Positions 15,678-24,741 of a stretch of DNA of 64,000 bases are shown in pieces. Numbering within the stretch: position 1 is the stretch's first letter; each line of letters begins with the position of its first letter. A program made the translations under genes and the position numbers. This DNA is from Nocardia macrotermitis (lineage in GTDB: Bacteria; Actinomycetota; Actinomycetes; Mycobacteriales; Mycobacteriaceae), in assembly GCF_009604405.1 (NCBI RefSeq), contig NZ_WEGK01000002.1, forward strand, positions 666,807 to 730,806, read 5' to 3'. The notes under the pieces are model-generated. The model was not told the DNA's origin. It saw nothing but the letters and a program-made list of their open reading frames with translations, and ran no database searches.

Positions 15678-17057
15678 ATGAGCAAGTCTCCGGCCACCTC
15701 TCGGGTGGGCCGGGCGTCGCGGTTGGGCGGTGTGCTCGTCGGGCAGGCGTTCCACAAGCGGCGCACGCGGTTGTCCATGATCGGGCGCTCCGAACAGGCG
15801 CGGGCGCGGCTGGTCGAGGGGCAGACGCTGCAACTGGCCGAACAGCTCGTCGCGGTGCTGGGCGAGATGAAGGGCCTGGCAATGAAATTGGGCCAGTTCC
15901 TGTCGATGATCGATCTGGATCTGGTGCCCGCCGAACAGCGCGAGGGCTTCCAGCAACGGCTGGCGGTGCTGCGTGATCACGCGCCGAGCGTGGATTTCGA
16001 GACGATGCGTGCGGTGCTGGAGGCGGAGTTGGGCGCGCCGGTGAGCGAGAAGTTCGCCGCATTCGATCCGGAACCGATCGCGGCGGCCTCGATCGGGCAG
16101 GTGTATCGCGCCCGGCTGCACGACGGTACGGATGTCGCGGTGAAGGTGCAGTATCCGGGCGTGGATCAGGCCGTGCGCGCGGACCTGCGGAATCTGGGTC
16201 TGCTGCGAATGTTGTTGGCGCAGCTCATTCCCGGCTTCACCCTCGGCGTGCTGGACGAATACCGGACCAGCGTGGCCAACGAACTGGACTACACCCTCGA
16301 AGCGCGCACCCAGCAGCAGGTCGCGGAGATATTCGCCGGACATCCGTTCATCGTTGTGCCGCAGGCGTTCCCGGAGCTGAGCAGCCAGCGGGTGCTGGTG
16401 ACCGAATACGCGCCCGGTATCGATTTCGAGGGGATGCGCGAGCTGCCCGACGCCGAGCGCGATCGGATCGGGGAGATCGTCTACCGGTTCTACGTCGGAT
16501 CGCTGTTCGAGTTGTCGGAGTTCTGCGGCGATCCACATCCGGGCAATCTGCTGCTGCGCGATGACGGCCGCGTGGTGTTCCTGGACTTCGGGAACTACAA
16601 GCGAATGGACCGGGCGCACATGGCTTTCGAGGTCGAATGCCTGCGCGCGGCGGCCGAGGACCGGGATGAGGATCTGTACCGGATGCTGTCCGAACGCGGC
16701 GTCATCGATCCGGAGTCCGAGGTCACCCCGGCCGAATGCTACGACTACGTGCTGGCCGCCTCGGAATGGTGCCTGGTGGACGAGGATCTGCCGATCACAC
16801 CCGAATTGGCCTCCGGCGCTTTCCTGTTGGCCATAGACCCGCGCGAGGCCGAGTACGCGGGGATGCGGCGACAGAATCTGCCGCCGGAGCATGTGCATTC
16901 GCGCCGAGTGGATTTCATGACGTTCGGGACGCTCGGGCAGTTGCGGGCCACCGCGAATTGGCATCGGATAGCGCGGGAGTGGTTGTACGGGGACGAACCG
17001 TGCACGGAATTGGGCCGCCTGCACCGGGATTGGCGGTCCGGCCGAGCTGCCGAGTGA
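15678..17057 (+). CDS. ABC1/UbiB-family atypical kinase
   Basis: A 459-residue protein with the family-specific KxGQ motif (K70-L-G72-Q73), the Ala-rich AAAS loop (135-138) replacing the usual Gly-rich loop, the VAVK lysine (K156), GDPHPGN and a LDFGN metal-binding motif. ABC1/UbiB/ADCK proteins are atypical kinases or ATPases tied to isoprenoid-quinone and lipid metabolism. There is no clear C-terminal membrane hairpin, unlike UbiB proper. GGAGG precedes ATG 15678 by about 9 bases. It converges with the STAND gene with zero intergenic space: the two stops are adjacent at 17057/17058. Confidence 0.9.
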   Translation: MSKSPATSRVGRASRLGGVLVGQAFHKRRTRLSMIGRSEQARARLVEGQTLQLAEQLVAVLGEMKGLAMKLGQFLSMIDLDLVPAEQREGFQQRLAVLRDHAPSVDFETMRAVLEAELGAPVSEKFAAFDPEPIAAASIGQVYRARLHDGTDVAVKVQYPGVDQAVRADLRNLGLLRMLLAQLIPGFTLGVLDEYRTSVANELDYTLEARTQQQVAEIFAGHPFIVVPQAFPELSSQRVLVTEYAPGIDFEGMRELPDAERDRIGEIVYRFYVGSLFELSEFCGDPHPGNLLLRDDGRVVFLDFGNYKRMDRAHMAFEVECLRAAAEDRDEDLYRMLSERGVIDPESEVTPAECYDYVLAASEWCLVDEDLPITPELASGAFLLAIDPREAEYAGMRRQNLPPEHVHSRRVDFMTFGTLGQLRATANWHRIAREWLYGDEPCTELGRLHRDWRSGRAAE

Positions 17058-20000
17058 TCAGGCCGGATCGTCCTGACGATGCCACGCCGGAACCGGTAGA
17101 TCCCGCCAGATCCGCCGCTTCTTCCACCGGACCTGGATCTCGCGCACCAGACGCAGGGCGTCGATATACGCGATCACACCGTTCTGCGGGCCGGTGCTGG
17201 ATTCGGCCCAGAGCTCGTCGATACGTTGCAGCACATCGAATTCCGGATGCTCGCCGATACTGGAGAAGATGCTCATCAACCGCTGCACCAGATCGGCCGC
17301 GCCGGAATAGTCACCCTGCCTGTAGCGGAACAGGGCCAACCCCATGAAAGCGTATGCCTCACCGAGCTTGTCGCCGATCTCGCGGAACATCAGCGGCGCC
17401 TGCTCGACCAGTTCGGTCGCGCCCTCGTAATCGCCCGCCATATAGCGCAGCACACCCAGACCGACGAAAGCGTATGCGTGCGAGACGCGGTCGCCGATAT
17501 CGCCGAATATGGTCAGCGCCTGCTGAAGTCGTTCGGTGGCCGCGGGAAAGTCCTCGGTGGTCGCCAGCAGCACCGACTGGCCGGACAGCGCGAAAGCGTG
17601 CCCGAAACGGTCCCCGATGTCGTCGTAGATCCGCATCGCCTGGCGCACCAGATCGTCACTGCCCGAATAGTCTTCGCTCGCGTACCGCAGCCGGCTCAGG
17701 CAGCTCAACGCGTACGCCTCGCCGACCTGATCGCCGGTCTCGCGGAACGTGTCGAGCGCCTGGCGCAACTGCTCGACCGCGGTGGGCATGTCCTCGTCCG
17801 CGTAGTTCAACCGGCCCAGACTGCACAGCGCGTACGCCTGCCCGACGCGGTCGCCGATACCGGTGAAGATGTCCGAGGCCCGATGCAGCAGCACCCGCGC
17901 GCTGGGCAGATCGCCACTGGCATAACGCACCAGGCCCGAACCCATGAGCGTGTAGGCCCGGCCGACGCGGTCGCCGATCTCGGTGAAGAAGGTCAGCGCC
18001 AGGCTCAATTGTGCTGCCGCGCCGCGAAAGTCGCTCCTGGCATAGCGAATCATGCTGAGCTCGTTGAGGGTATACGCCTGCCCGACGCGGTCGCCGATCT
18101 CGGCGAAGATCTCCAACGCCTGGTTCAGATGTTCGGCCGCGCCCGCGCTGTCGCCGGTGGCGTAGCAGAGTCTGCCCAGGCATTCGATGGTGTTGGCCTG
18201 GCCCAGGCGGTCCCCGAGCTCCCGGTAGATGCCGAGCGACTGGTTGGCCAGATCGCCCGCGCCCGGATAGTCGCCGGTCGCGAATCGGACCGCGACCAGG
18301 TCGTTGAGGACGTCGGCCTGCCGGGTACGGTCGCCGGTGTCGCGATAGATCGCGAGCGCGTCCCGCATGATCTTCGACGCGCCCGGGTAGTCGCCCGTCG
18401 CGTAGCGGATCATGCCGATCTCGTTGAGCGCGTACGCTTCTCCGGGGCGGTCGCCGATGTTCTGGAAGATGGTCAGGGCGTCGCGGATCAGGGTGGCCGC
18501 GCCGGGATAGTCGCCGGTCGCGTGCCGGACCATCCCGGTGCCGATCAGCGCGTAGGCGTGTCCGGCGTGGTCGCCTAGATCCCGGTAGAGCACCAGCGCG
18601 TCCGCGGTGAAGACGGCGGTTTCCTCGTAATCGCCGGTGGCGTAACCCAATCGGGCCAGGCTGCCCAGGGCCTGGGCCTGTCCGCGCCGGTCGCCGGTGT
18701 CGCGGTAGAGCTGCAACGCCTGGCGCACCAGATCGGCGGTGCCCGGATAGTCCCCGGCCGCCCAGCGCACCACGCTCAGATCCATCAGAGCCGTTGCGGC
18801 CCCGGCGATGTCGCCGCTGTGTTCGGCGATAGTGGCCGCACGGCGGTGCAGGGTGATCGCCAGCGGCCACGGACCGTCCAGCCGCAGCAGGCCCGCGAGC
18901 ATGGCGGTCAGGCGGACCACTCGGTCGGAATGACGTTGGGTGGCAGCGTATTCCAGGCAGGCCAGCAGGTTGGCGCGTTCGGTGCGGAGCCAGTCCAGGG
19001 CGTTGGCGAAGGAGGAGATCCGCGGCGTCGGTGTGTAATCCGCGTCGTCGAAGGGGGAGGGCGGATTCGCTTCTCCGGCCAGGTAGCGGCTGGCCAGGAT
19101 GCCCGCGTCCTGATAATGGTCGAGCAGGCGGTTGACCACCGTGCGGCGGTCGTCGGCGGGGTCGTACGCGGTCAGGGCCAGGGCGTATTCGTGGAGCAGG
19201 TCGTGCATGCGGTAGCGGCCGCGCGCGGGTTCGTCCAACAGGTGGTCGGTGAACAGTGCGTCGAGTTCGGCGCGGGCCTTCGCGGCCGGGATGCCGTCCA
19301 GGACGGCGGCGGCGGTCGTGTCGATCTCGGGGCCCGGATGCAGGCTCAGGCGGCGGAACAGGCGTTGGCGGGTGGGCGGCAGATCCGCGTACGACATGGT
19401 GAAGGCGGCGTAGACCGCGCGTTCCCCAGCGGCGAACTCGCCCAGGCGATCCCGCGTGGTGGCCAGATCGGCGGCCAATTGCGCGACGGTCCAGCTGGGG
19501 TGGTGGACCAGGCGCGCCGCGACCAGCACTATCGCCAGCGGTAGATAGCCGCACAGCTGGACGGTCTCGCGCACGGCCGGGAGATCGGACTCGCCACGTC
19601 GCCCGGTCAACGTGCGCAGCAGATCGGCGGCATCGTCGGGGTGCAGGGTGCTCAGCGCGTGCGGTAGCGAATCATCGAGTGCGACAAGGCGTCTGCGGCT
19701 GGTGATCAGCGTCAGGCAGCCGGATCCGTTGGGGAGTAACGGTTCCACCTGGGCGGCGTCGCGGGCGTCGTCCAGTACCAGCAGGATTCGCTTGCCCGAC
19801 AGCCGATCCCGCCACAGGTTGCGGCGGGATTCGAGGGTGTCGGGGATGTTGCGCGGGTCGACGCCGCGGCAGGTGAGCAGATCGGCCAGCACGTCGGTCG
19901 GCGTCGCGGCCGGATGTCCGGGGGTGTGCGCGTGCAGGCTGACGAAGTAGCGGCCGTCCGGGAATTGCTCGGCCAATCGGTGCGCGACCCGCACGGCGAG

Positions 20001-20540
20001 TGCCGTTTTACCGATGCCGGGCATACCGTCGATGGTGTGGATGGAGGCGGACCGGGCCGTTCCGGCGGCGGTGAGGATGTCGTCGAGGGCGGCATCGCGG
20101 CCGATCAGGGTGGTTTTATCGGACGGGAGGGTGTCCAGGATGAGCTCGCGGGACAACTCGCCCGGGACGGTGGGGGAGCTGATGACCGGCTGCGGGCTGC
20201 TGCCCTCGGCGAAGGCGGTCTTCCAGATCCGATGCCATTCGGAGCGGTCCAGCAGACCGGCCGGTGCGGGATTGCCGGTGCCCTTGGCCAGGGTGATCAG
20301 GGTCTGCATGGGCGGTTCGAACAGTTCGAACTGTGCCGGGAGATTCTTCCCGGAACGCCAGTCGCTGAGCCGTTGCACGGTAGGCGGTTTGGGCAGGTTG
20401 GGGCGATCCTTGCGGGTCTTGCGCACCACCCGGTCCAGGGTGGGATCGGCGGCCGCGTGGAAGAGTTCGACCAGCTTCCGGGCGAACAGCGCACGCGCCG
20501 AACCGATCTCGTTTGGGCCCCCACCGGCCGACCTTGTCAC
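17058..20540 (-). CDS. NB-ARC STAND ATPase with long TPR array
   Basis: A 1160-residue protein. The N-terminal ~115 residues form a helical module (RLSDWRSGKNLPAQF core) seen at the start of nocardial STAND proteins as I recall. Next comes an NB-ARC ATPase: Walker A GMPGIGKT (172-179), Walker B ILLVLDD (252-258), GYLPLA (331-336) and MHD (445-447). From about residue 530 to 1110 lie about 14 tetratricopeptide repeats of exactly 40 residues, each with an (R/G)YATGDYPGAA-like helix and an IGDRxGQAYAL turn. STAND proteins act as signal-triggered oligomeric switches. It lacks the SARP domain of AfsR. The role (regulation or anti-phage sensing) is open. The start is a GTG with no clear Shine-Dalgarno. 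Confidence 0.88.
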   Translation of the reverse strand: MTRSAGGGPNEIGSARALFARKLVELFHAAADPTLDRVVRKTRKDRPNLPKPPTVQRLSDWRSGKNLPAQFELFEPPMQTLITLAKGTGNPAPAGLLDRSEWHRIWKTAFAEGSSPQPVISSPTVPGELSRELILDTLPSDKTTLIGRDAALDDILTAAGTARSASIHTIDGMPGIGKTALAVRVAHRLAEQFPDGRYFVSLHAHTPGHPAATPTDVLADLLTCRGVDPRNIPDTLESRRNLWRDRLSGKRILLVLDDARDAAQVEPLLPNGSGCLTLITSRRRLVALDDSLPHALSTLHPDDAADLLRTLTGRRGESDLPAVRETVQLCGYLPLAIVLVAARLVHHPSWTVAQLAADLATTRDRLGEFAAGERAVYAAFTMSYADLPPTRQRLFRRLSLHPGPEIDTTAAAVLDGIPAAKARAELDALFTDHLLDEPARGRYRMHDLLHEYALALTAYDPADDRRTVVNRLLDHYQDAGILASRYLAGEANPPSPFDDADYTPTPRISSFANALDWLRTERANLLACLEYAATQRHSDRVVRLTAMLAGLLRLDGPWPLAITLHRRAATIAEHSGDIAGAATALMDLSVVRWAAGDYPGTADLVRQALQLYRDTGDRRGQAQALGSLARLGYATGDYEETAVFTADALVLYRDLGDHAGHAYALIGTGMVRHATGDYPGAATLIRDALTIFQNIGDRPGEAYALNEIGMIRYATGDYPGASKIMRDALAIYRDTGDRTRQADVLNDLVAVRFATGDYPGAGDLANQSLGIYRELGDRLGQANTIECLGRLCYATGDSAGAAEHLNQALEIFAEIGDRVGQAYTLNELSMIRYARSDFRGAAAQLSLALTFFTEIGDRVGRAYTLMGSGLVRYASGDLPSARVLLHRASDIFTGIGDRVGQAYALCSLGRLNYADEDMPTAVEQLRQALDTFRETGDQVGEAYALSCLSRLRYASEDYSGSDDLVRQAMRIYDDIGDRFGHAFALSGQSVLLATTEDFPAATERLQQALTIFGDIGDRVSHAYAFVGLGVLRYMAGDYEGATELVEQAPLMFREIGDKLGEAYAFMGLALFRYRQGDYSGAADLVQRLMSIFSSIGEHPEFDVLQRIDELWAESSTGPQNGVIAYIDALRLVREIQVRWKKRRIWRDLPVPAWHRQDDPA

Positions 20541-20640
20541 CCAACCAGGTTAACGGCACAGGCGGTGCTGTGGCGCAACAGAATTCCGGCCAATTCGAAT
20601 GCGATGATCGCCGGGACATCACCAGTGCAGGAGGGTATGT

Positions 20641-21504
20641 ATGTCGATCGGAATTCCGGGTATCACGGTCGGGCACCGGTCCGATCCGGAAGCACAGACC
20701 GGGTGCACGGTGCTGCTGCTACCGGAGCACACCACGGCCTCGTGTGAGGTGCGCGGCGGGGCCCCGGCCAGCCGGGAGCTCGACGCGCTCGCGGTGGACA
20801 AGACCGCGACCACGATCGATGCGATCGTGCTGACCGGTGGTTCGGCGTTCGGGCTGGCCGCCGCCGACGGGGTGATGAGATTTCTCGAGGAACGCGGCCG
20901 CGGTGTGCCGACGCCGGTCGGTCCGGTGCCGCTGGTGCCGACCATGGCGCTGTTCGATCTCGCCGCGGGTGATCCGTCGGTGCGTCCCACTCCCGCCGAC
21001 GGGTATGCCGCGGCGCAGGCCGCCGCCGGTCCGCAGATTCTGCACGGCCGGGTCGGCGCGGGGACCGGCGCGTACACCTCGCAGTGGCGTGGCGAGCAGC
21101 GACGTCCGGGTGGAATCGGTTATGCCGAAAGAACATTGGGCCCGCTGGTGGTGGGTGCGCTGTGCGCGGTGAACGCCTTCGGCGATATCGACGACGGGCA
21201 GGGGGACATCTCGCTGGACGCCGTCGCGATCATGGGCGAGCCCTTCGCATTCGACACCGCGCGCACGCACACCACGATCGGTGCGGTGGTGACCAACGCG
21301 CGTCTGGACAAGGCGGGCTGTCTGGTCGCGGCGCAGGGCGCGCACGACGGTCTGGCGCGCGCGTTGACGCCACCGCACACCCGCTACGACGGCGACGGAT
21401 TCATCGCCGCGGCGACGGGTTCGGTCGAGGCGCACGTCGACACCGTGCGGTTGATGGCCGTCGCGGCCGTCACCGAGGCGATCCGGTCACTCGCCGTGCG
21501 GTGA
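20641..21504 (+). CDS. P1-family (DmpA/BapA-like) peptidase
   Basis: A 287-residue protein starting MSIGIPGITVGHRSD, with VVLTGGSAFGLAAADGV-type (here IVLTGGSAFGLAA) core and the autoprocessing/nucleophile region HTTIGAVVTNARLDKA (T211/T212). P1 (family S58) proteins are N-terminal-nucleophile hydrolases that self-cleave before a Ser/Thr; characterised members are aminopeptidases or beta-peptidases. AGGAGGGTATGT before ATG 20641 is an excellent start signal. It converges with the TetR gene 6 bases beyond its stop. There is no signal peptide, so it is probably cytosolic. Confidence 0.9.
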   Translation: MSIGIPGITVGHRSDPEAQTGCTVLLLPEHTTASCEVRGGAPASRELDALAVDKTATTIDAIVLTGGSAFGLAAADGVMRFLEERGRGVPTPVGPVPLVPTMALFDLAAGDPSVRPTPADGYAAAQAAAGPQILHGRVGAGTGAYTSQWRGEQRRPGGIGYAERTLGPLVVGALCAVNAFGDIDDGQGDISLDAVAIMGEPFAFDTARTHTTIGAVVTNARLDKAGCLVAAQGAHDGLARALTPPHTRYDGDGFIAAATGSVEAHVDTVRLMAVAAVTEAIRSLAVR

Positions 21505-21509
21505 ACGGC

Positions 21510-22121
21510 TCAGCCGACGACGATGGGGACGATGTACTGCTGGGCGAAGGCTTCCAGGTCTGCCGTGGTGTCCAGCGTGATCGTGCCGACGGGCTGGAGG
21601 ATGAGCGAATGCACTATGCGGCAGGCGATTTCGACGCGCGTGCTCAGGTCGGAGATCTCCGGCAGCGCGCGTTCGCGCAGGGCCTGGCGCAGAATGGTGG
21701 TGCTGGCCGCGGAGGCCATGGTGAAGAAGGACGCCCCATCGGTGGTGAGTTGGGGTAGCAGACGATCGGGTTCGAGTGCGATCATGCGCTCGACGAGTGG
21801 ATGGGTGCGCCAGCGCGTGACGACCGTGACGAACACTGCGGCGACCACGGATTCGATGGTGTCGTGCTGTGCGGGCAGATCGCGCAGCTCGGTCAGGACC
21901 TCCTGCACCTCCCGCGCGGTCACCGAACGCACCAGATCCTCCCGGGAGCCGATACGCCGATACACCGTGACCCGATCGACCTCGGCTTGCCGGGCGACGT
22001 CCTCGATGGTCGTCTTCTTCACGCCGAGACGCTGGAACTGGACGAGTGCGGCGTCGAGGATGCGTGCCTCGATGGACACGGTCTTGGGCGCTTCTTTCGA
22101 GGTCCGGGAGGCGGTGGGCAT
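21510..22121 (-). CDS. TetR-family regulator of the divergent oxidative operon
   Basis: A 203-residue protein. The N-terminal HTH has ILDAALVQFQRLGVKKTTIEDVARQAEVDRVTVYRRIGSREDL, typical of TetR, followed by an all-helical ligand domain ending AFAQQYIVPIVVG. It is divergently transcribed from the six-gene operon starting at 22219, with inverted repeats in the 97-bp gap, so it most likely represses that operon and itself. The ligand is unknown; a fatty-acid or sterol-derived acyl compound would suit the operon. Confidence 0.93.
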   Translation of the reverse strand: MPTASRTSKEAPKTVSIEARILDAALVQFQRLGVKKTTIEDVARQAEVDRVTVYRRIGSREDLVRSVTAREVQEVLTELRDLPAQHDTIESVVAAVFVTVVTRWRTHPLVERMIALEPDRLLPQLTTDGASFFTMASAASTTILRQALRERALPEISDLSTRVEIACRIVHSLILQPVGTITLDTTADLEAFAQQYIVPIVVG

Positions 22122-22152
22122 ATATCGACGCTAGCAGCTCCCGCGTCGATTG

Positions 22153-22188
22153 CAACAAACTTCCTCCGTTTGTGGCTGCAACATTGCA
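22153..22188. promoter_or_regulatory. Putative TetR operator(s) in divergent promoter
   Basis: Two dyads lie between the divergent starts: CAAAC (22156-22160) with GTTTG (22168-22172), and TGCAACATTGCA (22177-22188; 5-bp arms, 2-bp spacer). The repeated TTGCAAC also occurs at 22150. This is a plausible binding region of the adjacent TetR regulator. Confidence 0.55.
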
Positions 22189-22218
22189 ATACGATTTGTG
22201 GTCTTGTACGGTCGGGGC

Positions 22219-23100
22219 ATGGCAGATGACGGTGCGACGTCGCACCCCTATCGGGAAGAAGCGCATGCGATCCACGCGCGGGACGTCACCTTCGACTTCT
22301 CGTCCGTACCCATGCACTACATCCCCGGCGAAGTACTGGCAACCCATGTCACGAATGTGATGCATCTGGTGCTGCCCGAGGGGGAGCGGGCGATGGCCCA
22401 ATGCCTCGGCGAGGCGCTGCCGTACATCGATGACGAGCGCCTGCGCGAAGAGGTGACCGGATTCATCGGCCAGGAGTCGATGCACGCCAGCAGTCACGAG
22501 GGCGCGCGCAACCACCTCCAGTCCATCGGGCTGGACGTGGAATCGTATGTGTCCAAGGTCGCCTGGCTGGTCGACCGGGTGCTGGGCGATCACGGCCTGG
22601 TCGGCAAGGCCAAGGAGCAGTGGCTGCGCGAGCGGCTCGGCGTGTTCGCCGGCATGGAGCATTTCACCGCCGTCATCGGTGAGTGGCTGCTCGAATCGCA
22701 GGTGCTCGAGGATCTGGGCATGCACCCGACCATGCTGGATCTGGTGCGCTGGCACGGCGCCGAGGAGGTCGAGCACCGCAGCGTGGTGTTCGACGCGTAC
22801 ATGCACGTCGACGGCGGATACGCGCGCCGGTTCCGTACCGGCCTGCTGGCCAGCGGGCTGCTGCTGCCGCTGTTCATCTTCTCCACCGCGTACCTGTACC
22901 GCCGCGATCCGAGCCCGACCAAGGGCCGCTACTGGCTGCGGCAATTCGCCAGCGCCACCCGGCGCGGCGTGATCCCGAGCTTCACCACCTTCTTCACCGA
23001 GATGCCGCGGTATCTGGCCCGCGACTTCCATCCCTCGCAGCTGGGGTCGATGGACAACGCGCTGCGGTATCTGGCGCACTCCCCGGCGGCGCGCGGATGA
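22219..23100 (+). CDS. PF10118-type metal-dependent hydrolase
   Basis: A 293-residue protein with Glu/His clusters QESMHASSHEGA, GMEHFTA and WHGAEEVEHRS spaced as in PF10118 proteins (called metal-dependent hydrolases; the ligand spacing resembles ferritin-like di-iron folds). A hydrophobic segment LLASGLLLPLFIFSTAYLY near residue 215 suggests membrane association. ATG 22219 is chosen; the upstream in-frame extension runs into the promoter. It is the first gene of the operon 22219-29076, and its stop overlaps the next start (ATGA). In relatives it neighbours ferredoxin reductases, suggesting it may be an oxygenase using electrons from the next gene; that is inference. Confidence 0.82.
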   Translation: MADDGATSHPYREEAHAIHARDVTFDFSSVPMHYIPGEVLATHVTNVMHLVLPEGERAMAQCLGEALPYIDDERLREEVTGFIGQESMHASSHEGARNHLQSIGLDVESYVSKVAWLVDRVLGDHGLVGKAKEQWLRERLGVFAGMEHFTAVIGEWLLESQVLEDLGMHPTMLDLVRWHGAEEVEHRSVVFDAYMHVDGGYARRFRTGLLASGLLLPLFIFSTAYLYRRDPSPTKGRYWLRQFASATRRGVIPSFTTFFTEMPRYLARDFHPSQLGSMDNALRYLAHSPAARG

Positions 23101-24215
23101 GCGCCGCGGGATCGTCGGCGGGCGAAGCGGAATCGCAGGTGGGCCAGGCGGAATCGCATTCGGGCGGCGTCGCGGTGGCTGCGGCCGAGCGTCCGCGCAA
23201 GGTCGACATGTCCATGGTCGCGCTGCGCACGCTGGGCGTGGTGATGGACGTGTACAAGAAGGTCGTCACCGCGCCCTCGGCCTCGAAGCCGAATCCGGTG
23301 CGGCGCAGCGGCTTCGATCTGGACGTCCTGGTCGAATCCGTACGCGCCGAGGCCGACGACGTGGTGAGCGTCACGCTGGTCCGGCCCGGTGGCGCACCGC
23401 TGCCGTCGTGGCGGCCCGGCTCGCACATCGACATCTTCCTGCCCTCGGGGCGGCAGCGGCAGTACTCGCTGTGCGGCAGCCCGCGCGATCGGTTCCGTTA
23501 TCGAATCGCCGTGCGGCGCATCGCCGATGGCGAGGGCGGCTCGCGGGAGGTGCACACCCTGCAAGCGGGTGAGCGGCTGCGGCTGCGCGGCCCGCGCAAC
23601 GCGTTCACCTTCGTGGAATCCGCGCCGTCCTACCTGTTCGTGGCCGCGGGCATCGGCATCACGCCGATCCTGCCGATGGCGCACGCGGCCGGATCGCGTG
23701 GGCGGCTGGTGTATCTGGGCCGGTCCCGCGAGAGCATGCCGTTCCTGGACGAGCTGCCCGAGGGCGCGGAGGTCCGCACCGACGACGAGCACGGCATTCC
23801 CGATATCGCGGCCCTGCTCGCCGAGGCCGAACCCGGTGCGGCCGTGTACGTCTGCGGTCCGCCGCCCGTGCTGGAGGCCGCGCAGCGCCTGTTCGACCTG
23901 AATCCCCGGGCCTCGCTGCACACCGAACGTTTCTCGCCGCTGCCCGTCCTGGACGGCCGCGAATTCGATGTGACACTGGCACGTTCGGGGCGGACCGTGC
24001 GGGTCGGCGCGCAGGAGACCACGCTCGCGGCGATCCAGCGGGTCAAACCCGACGCGCTGTACTCCTGCCGCCAGGGTTTCTGCGGTACCTGCAAGTCCGG
24101 CGTGCTGTCCGGCGCGGTCGAGCACCGCGACCGCCTGCTGTCCGAGGCCGACCGCGCGGACCACATGCTGGTGTGCGTCTCCCGCTGCGACGGCCCCCTC
24201 GTCCTGGATCTGTAG
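23097..24215 (+). CDS. PDR/VanB-type ferredoxin reductase
   Basis: A 372-residue protein. After a ~60-residue linker come an FMN/FAD-binding barrel (RQYSLCGSPRD, the RxYS motif), an NAD(P)H domain (VAAGIGITPILPMA; YVCGPPPVL) and a C-terminal plant-type 2Fe-2S domain with Cys324, 329, 332 and 360 (CRQGFCGTC and MLVCVS). This is the class IA phthalate-dioxygenase-reductase layout. The ATG overlaps the previous stop. It probably supplies electrons from NADH to the preceding di-iron-like protein or another oxygenase; no Rieske oxygenase is present in the operon. Confidence 0.92.
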   Translation: MSAAGSSAGEAESQVGQAESHSGGVAVAAAERPRKVDMSMVALRTLGVVMDVYKKVVTAPSASKPNPVRRSGFDLDVLVESVRAEADDVVSVTLVRPGGAPLPSWRPGSHIDIFLPSGRQRQYSLCGSPRDRFRYRIAVRRIADGEGGSREVHTLQAGERLRLRGPRNAFTFVESAPSYLFVAAGIGITPILPMAHAAGSRGRLVYLGRSRESMPFLDELPEGAEVRTDDEHGIPDIAALLAEAEPGAAVYVCGPPPVLEAAQRLFDLNPRASLHTERFSPLPVLDGREFDVTLARSGRTVRVGAQETTLAAIQRVKPDALYSCRQGFCGTCKSGVLSGAVEHRDRLLSEADRADHMLVCVSRCDGPLVLDL

Positions 24216-24240
24216 ATCATCCGAAAGGCTCTTGGCCACA

Positions 24241-24741
24241 ATGACTCTCCGTTTTCCCCTGGCCGCCTCGGACGACACGTTCCTGGCGACCGCCGCCCGG
24301 CGCTACGTGCACACGGTCGACATACCGCGCGTCCGGAAGGACGTCTGGGACCTGCTGACCGCCGATGACGCGCTGGTGTCCTGGTCGGCGGTGATCACCG
24401 GATCGAAGTGGCTCTCGGCGCGGCCCTTCGGCATCGGCACGACCCGGCTGGTCACCCTCGGCGGCGCGGTGCGGCTCGAGGAGCGGTTCTACCGCTGGGA
24501 CGAGGGTGAGCGGATGACGTTCACCGTCGACGCCGCCTCGATTCCCGGACTGCACCGGTTCGCCGAGGATCTGGTGCTGCGGCCCACCCCGCAGGGCACC
24601 CGGCTGACCTGGACCTTCGCCCTCGAGGGTAGATCGGTGCTGCAACCGCTGCTGGGCCTGGCGAGCCCGGTGAACAACATCGTGACCCGGACCATCGCCC
24701 AGGGCATCACGACCAAGGCGCAACAGGAGGCGGAGCAGTGA
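24241..24741 (+). CDS. SRPBCC (START-like) protein
   Basis: A 166-residue protein (ATG 24241; TTG 24232 also possible) with the Bet v1/START-like pattern: RYVHTVDIPRVRKDVWDLLTADD, a WSAVITGSKWL strand and RLEERFYRWDEGERMTFTV, ending in a long C-terminal helix. SRPBCC domains form a hydrophobic cavity for lipids or polyketides. GAAAGG lies upstream. It overlaps the next gene by 4 bases (GTGA). It probably binds the operon's lipid substrate or intermediate. Confidence 0.82.
   Translation: MTLRFPLAASDDTFLATAARRYVHTVDIPRVRKDVWDLLTADDALVSWSAVITGSKWLSARPFGIGTTRLVTLGGAVRLEERFYRWDEGERMTFTVDAASIPGLHRFAEDLVLRPTPQGTRLTWTFALEGRSVLQPLLGLASPVNNIVTRTIAQGITTKAQQEAEQ

Noticed and set aside
17226..18578. 450-codon open frame on the plus strand opposite the TPR gene
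   Set aside because: It is the antisense shadow of a 120-bp periodic, GC-rich TPR array; its repeats simply mirror the TPR units and it has no start signal.
17300..18800. Regular 120-bp repeats as a CRISPR array
   Set aside because: The repeats encode 40-residue TPR units in one open frame; there are no conserved short repeats separated by unique spacers.
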